Source: Actinomycetes bacterium (GTDB lineage: Bacteria > Actinomycetota > Coriobacteriia > Coriobacteriales > Eggerthellaceae). From it: 64,000 nt of DNA. The stretch is from the NCBI GenBank assembly GCA_023394615.1, contig JAEXAI010000010.1:124001-188000 (forward strand). Direction: 5' to 3'. Within the stretch, counting starts at the first letter, position 1, and every line of letters begins with the position of its first letter. The translations under genes and the position numbers were made by a program. A model generated the notes under the pieces. It was given only the letters and a program-made list of their open reading frames with translations, did no database searches and was not told the origin of the DNA. Below are positions 59,363-64,000 of this stretch, piece after piece.

Positions 59363-60601
59363 CTACTGAGCCCAAGTACCGTTGCGAAATATGGGAACAC
59401 ATGTGCCATCTGCGGTGATGCCATCGATGGACAAATTGTCGGTCCCGAGCATGAAATCTACGTGTGTGGCCGAATCATTCACGCCTGCAGCAGCGAGGTC
59501 GTCTTTTTCCATGTCGCGTCCGCCATCATAGCAATCAGGAAAACCCATGCCCACGGCGAAATGGCAGCTCGCATTTTCGTCGAACAGCGTGCTCAAAAAC
59601 AGGATACCGGTCTGTTTGATGGGACTGCTCGATGGTATGAGCGCACATTCTCCCAGATGATGCGAGCCCTCATCGGTCTCGATAATCTGGCGAAGCACGT
59701 CTTCGCCTGTCTCGGCGCTGTAATCCACCACACGTCCCGCTGCGAACGTGAGGCGAAACCCGTCTACCAAGCTGCCAGAATGATTCAGCGGCATGCTGGC
59801 CACCACGGTACCGTCTGCGCGCAAGCGATCTGGTGTGGTAAAAATTTCCTCGGTGGGCATGTTGGGGAAGAAATCAGTGCCGCCAACGGTCGTGTCGCCG
59901 CCGCCGTTCCAAATGTGGTTCGCCGGTAGCCCGATAGTGATGTCTGTTCCGAGGGAGTTTTCGTAGTGAAGTGCGTCGAAATGCTGGTCATTCAGCCATT
60001 TCTTGCGTTCGTCGAAGCTCCTCTTGTGTGCGGCCCATGCATTCGCGGGATCAGCTCCATCGCAGCGTGCGGTATGGAATATTGCGCGCCACAGGGTTTC
60101 GGTGGCCTCTTCCGGCGTTTTGTCGGGAAAGACGCGCGTGGCCCATGCGGCGCTCGCGGCACCGATGATGCACCATACGTTGCGACCAAAGTCCATGCCG
60201 TCGCGCCACGCCTTGCATGCTTTGTTGCTGGCGATGACCCAGTTCATCAGCTTGGTCTGGTCGACCCCGGCCATAATCTGCGGGTCGTCGCTATCAATGA
60301 ACAGAAACGCTGCGCCGCAGTTCGCCATGGAGTTTTGCAACACGGCACGCCATTCGGGGAATCTTTTGAACGCTTCGGCGGGCTTGTAATCGTAGTTCAT
60401 GCGTCCGATTTTCTCGTCGCTGAAGTTCACAGTGACGTTTTTTGCGCCCGACTCGTAAGCGCAGCGGACAATCAGGCGCACCAAGGGCGTTTGCGATACG
60501 TCGGCAGAAACGAAGAGCTCTTGGTCTTTTTGCAGGTTGCAGCCTGTTTTTACCGCAAGCTCGGCATATTTTTCCAACTGTTCTTCGAAACCTTCGTACA
60601 T
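59363..60601 (-). CDS. M29-type aminopeptidase (AmpS/PepS family)
   Basis: 412-residue metal-dependent leucyl-type aminopeptidase. Conserved N-terminal EEQLEKYAELAVKTGCNLQKDQELFV, a FxxNMPTEEIFTTPD loop (PNMPTEEIF) and a late metal-binding part (SSHHLGECALIP, HFAVGMGFPDC, DSATHVDFMLGTDNLSIDG). AAAGAAGAA lies before the ATG. Convergent with tlyA; GTGTCAAA palindromes stand directly upstream. Confidence 0.9.
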   Translation of the reverse strand: MYEGFEEQLEKYAELAVKTGCNLQKDQELFVSADVSQTPLVRLIVRCAYESGAKNVTVNFSDEKIGRMNYDYKPAEAFKRFPEWRAVLQNSMANCGAAFLFIDSDDPQIMAGVDQTKLMNWVIASNKACKAWRDGMDFGRNVWCIIGAASAAWATRVFPDKTPEEATETLWRAIFHTARCDGADPANAWAAHKRSFDERKKWLNDQHFDALHYENSLGTDITIGLPANHIWNGGGDTTVGGTDFFPNMPTEEIFTTPDRLRADGTVVASMPLNHSGSLVDGFRLTFAAGRVVDYSAETGEDVLRQIIETDEGSHHLGECALIPSSSPIKQTGILFLSTLFDENASCHFAVGMGFPDCYDGGRDMEKDDLAAAGVNDSATHVDFMLGTDNLSIDGITADGTCVPIFRNGTWAQ

Positions 60602-60641
60602 ATTTTTCTTCTTTCTTTTGGCGTGTCGGCAGTGTGTGGAC

Positions 60642-60714
60642 GTGTCAAACGACCCGTCCCTTTGACACGTGTGAACGTGTCAAACGACCCGTCCCTTTGA
60701 CACGCCTTTGACAC
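60642..60714. repeat. Direct pair of GTGTCAAA-N11-TTTGACAC palindromes
   Basis: Copies at 60642-60668 and 60677-60703 in the same orientation, centre CGACCCGTCCC, plus a lone half-site CTTTGACACGT ending near 60715. They lie between two leftward genes, upstream of the aminopeptidase and downstream of the Hsp70 gene. Confidence 0.85.
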
Positions 60715-60740
60715 GTGGGAGATTGCCAAAGGGTCGGCAG

Positions 60741-62213
60741 TTAGCGCTGGATTTCTTCTTTGGCAGCTTCCAGCTGTTTGCGCGACATGTTCGACGAACC
60801 GGTGATGGTGATATCGGCGCTGGTACCGTTACCCAAATCCTTTGCTGTCACATGCACGATGCCGTTAGTGTCCAGCTCGAAAGTCACTTCGATTTGCGGC
60901 TGCAATCCACGCTTAATGCCCGAAAGCCGGAAACGCCCAATCGATTTATTTTGGCTCGCGCGTCCGTTTTCGCCTTGTAGTACGTTGATTTCAACCATCG
61001 TCTGCAGCGGGGAAGCCGTTGTGTAGACTTCGCTGTGCTGTGTGGGAATCGATGAGTTGCGCGGAATCAGCACGCTCATTTTGTCGCCCTTTACTTCCAC
61101 GCCGAGCGACATGGGCGTCACATCTAAAAGGATCAACCCGCCAACAGAACCTGAAAGTACGCCCGCTTGCAGGCACGCACCCATGGCCACGCTCTCATCT
61201 GGGTTGATGCTGTGTACTGGATCGCGCCCGGTCAGGTCGTGAACAGCTTTCTGTACGCAGGGGATGCGGCTTGATCCGCCTACCATCAGTACTTTGCCTA
61301 TCTGGTTCGCGGCAACACCTGCATCGGAAAGCGCCTGTTTGCATGGCCCGATGGTGGATGCCACCAAATCACTTGTGAGTTTTTCGAATTGTGCGCGCGT
61401 CACTTCCACTTCCAGATGCAATGGCTCGTTGCCTTTTGTGGCGATGAAGGGAAGGTTGATGGTGGTACGCTCGGTACTCGAAAGCTCCTTTTTGGCAGCT
61501 TCGCATGCTTCGCGCACGCGCTGCATGGCGCTTTCGTCTTTGGACAAGTCAACACGGTGGGCTTTCTTGAAATCCTTCAGTACCCAATCGCACAGACGCG
61601 CGTCAAAATCGTCGCCACCCAAATGATTGTTACCAGCGGTAGCCAACACTTCGATAAAGCCGGAGGCAATGGAAAGCACCGATACGTCGAATGTGCCGCC
61701 GCCCAAATCGAAAACCATGACGGCACGGTCTTCTTCTTTGTCGACCCCGTAGGCTAGAGCTGCACTGGTGGGTTCGTTTATAATGCGCTGCACGTTCAAC
61801 CCGGCGATTGTGCCTGCGTCTTTAGTGGCTTGGCGCTGCGAGTCGGTGAAATATGCCGGCACCGTGATGACGGCGTCGGTCACCTGCGTGCCCAGATACG
61901 CCTCGGCATCGCGTTTCAGCTTCAGCAGTATGATGGCTGAGATCTCCTGGGGCGTGTAGGCTTTGCCATCGATTTTCACCGTGCGGCTAGATCCCATATC
62001 ACGTTTGATTGATGTGATGGTGCGATCGGGGTTGATGGCCGCCTGACGGCGTGCCGGAGTTCCCACCAAACGCTCACCATTTTTTGTGAACGCTACGACT
62101 GATGGTGTGGTACGCTCGCCATCGCTGTTCACGATTACCGTGGGTTTTCCGCCCTCAAGCACGGCCATACAAGAATTTGTCGTTCCTAAATCAATGCCGA
62201 TCATAGCGCCCAT
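60741..62213 (-). CDS. Hsp70 (DnaK-like) lacking the C-terminal lid
   Basis: 490 residues against about 600-640 for DnaK. Nucleotide domain complete (IGIDLGTTNSCMAVL, DLGGGTFDVSVL, GGSSRIP); substrate-binding beta domain complete (LLDVTPMSLGVE, then NKSIGRFRLSGI). It stops at SRKQLEAAKEEIQR, the start of the lid helices, without any frame break, so the lid is absent rather than damaged. No grpE, dnaJ or hspR neighbours, so it is likely a second specialised Hsp70, not the main DnaK. AGGTGAG before the ATG. No CIRCE or HAIR element seen. Confidence 0.9.
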   Translation of the reverse strand: MGAMIGIDLGTTNSCMAVLEGGKPTVIVNSDGERTTPSVVAFTKNGERLVGTPARRQAAINPDRTITSIKRDMGSSRTVKIDGKAYTPQEISAIILLKLKRDAEAYLGTQVTDAVITVPAYFTDSQRQATKDAGTIAGLNVQRIINEPTSAALAYGVDKEEDRAVMVFDLGGGTFDVSVLSIASGFIEVLATAGNNHLGGDDFDARLCDWVLKDFKKAHRVDLSKDESAMQRVREACEAAKKELSSTERTTINLPFIATKGNEPLHLEVEVTRAQFEKLTSDLVASTIGPCKQALSDAGVAANQIGKVLMVGGSSRIPCVQKAVHDLTGRDPVHSINPDESVAMGACLQAGVLSGSVGGLILLDVTPMSLGVEVKGDKMSVLIPRNSSIPTQHSEVYTTASPLQTMVEINVLQGENGRASQNKSIGRFRLSGIKRGLQPQIEVTFELDTNGIVHVTAKDLGNGTSADITITGSSNMSRKQLEAAKEEIQR

Positions 62214-62236
62214 GCGCTCACCTTCCCCTACAGCCG

Positions 62237-62276
62237 CGGGCCCGCACGGTTGCTACAAACGCACCGTGCGGGCCCG
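62237..62276 (-). promoter_or_regulatory. 14-bp perfect hairpin in the Hsp70 leader
   Basis: CGGGCCCGCACGGT/ACCGTGCGGGCCCG with a 12-nt loop, 23 bases upstream of the Hsp70 start codon. Very stable. Could be a terminator for a + strand transcript or a leader structure on the minus strand. Confidence 0.65.
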
Positions 62277-62288
62277 TCTCATTTCGAG

Positions 62289-62517
62289 TTTGCATGAACA
62301 TCGTAAAGGTTTTATCGTTGCCCATGCGGAAAATCATGCGGCTGAAACGCTTTTGTTACGTGTGCCCCACAAGGATGGGCGCGCTACACCGCAGGGTGTA
62401 TATGCGCAACACGCGTTGGCAGAGGCCTCAACACCACTCGGCTCAACACCACTTGGCTCAAGACCACTCGGCTCAACACCACTCGGCTCAACACCACTCG
62501 ACAGCTACGCGCAATAG
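62289..62517 (+). other. Possible small ORF or gene remnant
   Basis: Open from a TTG at 62289 for 75 codons (opens LHEHRKGFIVAHAENHAAET and ends in LGST-type repeats). The first 45 codons look coding-like in third positions, but there is no ATG, no ribosome site and no recognisable family. May be a decayed gene on the + strand. Confidence 0.2.
62427..62501. repeat. 15-bp minisatellite, 5 units
   Basis: Five units of CTCAACACCACTCGG with one or two changes. In the + frame of the possible ORF it gives five-residue repeats (STPLG). The rest of 62214-62598 has the hairpin at 62237 and no clear gene. Confidence 0.85.
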
Positions 62518-62598
62518 CTGCAGGGTGGCGCGACAGTCGGCAGACGCGCATGTTTTCGTTTGCCTCCTGGCTATTCTCGAGTGCGCGTGCCCTCGTCT

Positions 62599-63963
62599 CT
62601 AGTTCTTCAGCGAGTTGATGGGGGCTGGCATACGCCCACCACGATGGGCAAACACAGTACCCGCGTGGGTGTTTACAGGCATGACTGGCGCGTAGCCCAA
62701 TAATCCGCCGAAATCAAGCTTGTCACCTACATCTTTACCGATTGCGGGAATGATGCGCACGGCGGTCGTTTTGTTGTTGATCATTCCGATAGCACATTCG
62801 TCTGCGATGATACCGAAAATCGTTTCCACGCTGGTATCGCCGGGTACGGCTATCATATCCAAACCGACACTGCATACGCAGGTCATAGCTTCTAATTTCT
62901 CAAGGCAGAGCGCGCCGGATTCGGCTGCGCGAATCATGCCGGCATCTTCGGATACGGGAATGAACGCGCCCGAAAGCCCGCCGACGCTGCTCGACGCCAT
63001 CACGCCGCCCTTTTTCACGGCATCGTTGAGCATGGCAAGTGCGGCTGTGGTGCCGGGGCCGCCGCATTGTCCCACGCCGATGGCTTCCAAGATCTCGGCG
63101 ACGCTGTCACCCTCGGCCGGGGTAGGGGCCAAGCTCAGATCGAGGATGCCCTTCTGTACGCCCAAACGGCTGCTGGCCTCGCGAGCCATCAGTTCGCCAG
63201 CGCGCGTGATTTTGAATGCTGTTGCCTTGATAGCTTCGGCGATTTGCGTGATATCGGCATCTTTGGGCATGTTTGCAAGCACATTGCGAACCACGCCCGG
63301 GCCCGACACGCCCACGTTCACCACGGCGTCAGCCTCTCCGCTGCCGTGAAAAGCGCCGGCCATGAAGGGGTTGTCTTGTACGGCGTTGCAGAAAATTACT
63401 AATTTACCTGCGCCGATGCACTGTTGGTCGGCCGTGGCTTCTGCAGTTTCCTTTACAATGCCCGCCATTTTGAAAGCAGCGTCCATATTGATGCCAGCGC
63501 GCGTGGATCCCACGTTCACGCTGGAACACACATATTTCGTTTCAGAGAGTGCGCGCGGAATGGAATTCATCAACGTGATGTCTGATTTCGAAGCGCCTTT
63601 CTGCACCAGCGCACCGAAGCCGCCCACAAAATCGACGCCTACTTCGTCGGCTGCTTTGTCCATCGCCAAGGCGATGGGGGTGAAATCCGTCGCGTCGGTG
63701 GCGGCACAGATTTCAGAAATAGGAGTCACCGAAATGCGCTTGTTCACGATGGGAATGCCGTATTCGCGTTCCAGCTGCTCGGCCGTGGGCACGAGGGCCT
63801 CAGCGGCGCTGGTCATGCGATCGTAGACTTTGCGCGACATGGTTTTGATATCTGAATCGGTGCAGCCCCGCAGGTTCAAACCCAAAGTGATAGTTCTGAT
63901 ATCCAAGTGCTGTTTGCTGACCATGGCCAGCGTTTCGGCCACTTCTTCAGGGGTGATCTGCAT
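62599..63963 (-). CDS. PFL family protein (UPF0210/DUF711)
   Basis: 454-residue protein of the UPF0210 family, distantly related to glycyl-radical-enzyme folds; function unknown. Recognised by its overall sequence: DIRTITLGLNLRGCTD, VNKRISVTPISEIC, PALSETKYVCSSVNVGSTRAGINMDAA, VGVSGPGVV, GGVMASSSVGGLSGAFIPVSEDAGMI and VNTHAGTVFAHRGGRMPAPINSLKN at the end. Relatives are usually encoded next to an ACT-domain protein, which would lie beyond the right edge. GGGAG precedes the ATG. Confidence 0.9.
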   Translation of the reverse strand: MQITPEEVAETLAMVSKQHLDIRTITLGLNLRGCTDSDIKTMSRKVYDRMTSAAEALVPTAEQLEREYGIPIVNKRISVTPISEICAATDATDFTPIALAMDKAADEVGVDFVGGFGALVQKGASKSDITLMNSIPRALSETKYVCSSVNVGSTRAGINMDAAFKMAGIVKETAEATADQQCIGAGKLVIFCNAVQDNPFMAGAFHGSGEADAVVNVGVSGPGVVRNVLANMPKDADITQIAEAIKATAFKITRAGELMAREASSRLGVQKGILDLSLAPTPAEGDSVAEILEAIGVGQCGGPGTTAALAMLNDAVKKGGVMASSSVGGLSGAFIPVSEDAGMIRAAESGALCLEKLEAMTCVCSVGLDMIAVPGDTSVETIFGIIADECAIGMINNKTTAVRIIPAIGKDVGDKLDFGGLLGYAPVMPVNTHAGTVFAHRGGRMPAPINSLKN

Positions 63964-64000
63964 GTTTGCTCCCGTGCTCGAGGTTTTGCGGCGCGGCGTG

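Noticed and set aside
60601..62300. CIRCE or HspR-binding element for the Hsp70 gene
   Set aside because: No TTAGCACTC-N9-GAGTGCTAA or CTTGAGT-N7-ACTCAAG pattern was found; the strong hairpin there is GC-rich and unrelated.

Overview
The window reads as chromosome of an anaerobic, moderately GC-rich actinobacterium of the class Coriobacteriia, most likely family Eggerthellaceae. This is inferred from gene content and protein style: a LuxR-type regulator with a long multi-membrane-segment sensor half, a Tat-exported FMN-binding lipoprotein, an MEP-pathway block fused to tRNA synthetase and protease genes, and a split cobalamin methionine synthase. No phage, plasmid, insertion sequence or CRISPR array was seen.

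Layout. 0-9 kb: end of a YfcC-type carrier, a pirin with a near-consensus promoter, acyl carrier protein, an acetyltransferase followed by a 38-bp tandem repeat, a lipid-carrier-like/alcohol dehydrogenase/aldehyde dehydrogenase operon, and HtrA. 9.2-19.6 kb: a long co-directional block pyrH-frr-uppS-cdsA-dxr-site-2 protease-ispG-proS-HAD phosphatase-U32 peptidase (pyrimidine, translation, isoprenoid and phospholipid functions). 19.7-26 kb: a TDT transporter and a metF / MetH-activation / metH operon. 26-32 kb: one 1795-residue c-di-GMP signalling protein, then tRNA-Ala. 32.5-37 kb: a small membrane protein and an RND exporter with a coiled-coil insert. 37-41.6 kb: ApbE flavin transferase, LuxR regulator, a lipoprotein with two predicted flavinylation sites and a RibU-like riboflavin carrier. 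41.6-44.8 kb: acetyltransferase, fluoride riboswitch with crcB and a universal stress protein, MazG. 45-64 kb: Mrp, a trigger factor without PPIase domain, an MtaD-like deaminase, a ModD-like enzyme, a second EF-G, glmS-acpS-nnrD, ligA, tlyA, an M29-type aminopeptidase, an Hsp70 without its lid and a PFL/UPF0210 protein.

Two results stand out. (1) The 37.1-41.6 kb flavin locus carries the lipoprotein, flavin-transferase and riboflavin-carrier parts of the Listeria flavin-based extracellular electron transfer system (PplA, FmnB, RibU), here next to a LuxR-type membrane regulator. (2) A family of intergenic elements is present in four copies (about 2.4, 31.9, 43.4 and 52.4 kb). Each is 182-184 bp between matching ends, with long inverted arms, a conserved GACCTGCGGTTAT core at a fixed distance (70-71 nt) from one end, and two subfamilies in which both arms have changed together. 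I do not recognise this family. Smaller points are a 12-bp hairpin that buries the start codon of the site-2 protease, an HTH-like segment inside that protease, a GTGTCAAA-N11-TTTGACAC palindrome family, and tandem repeats that begin at the stop codons of two acetyltransferase genes.

All statements come from reading the sequence and from knowledge of protein families; no database search was possible.
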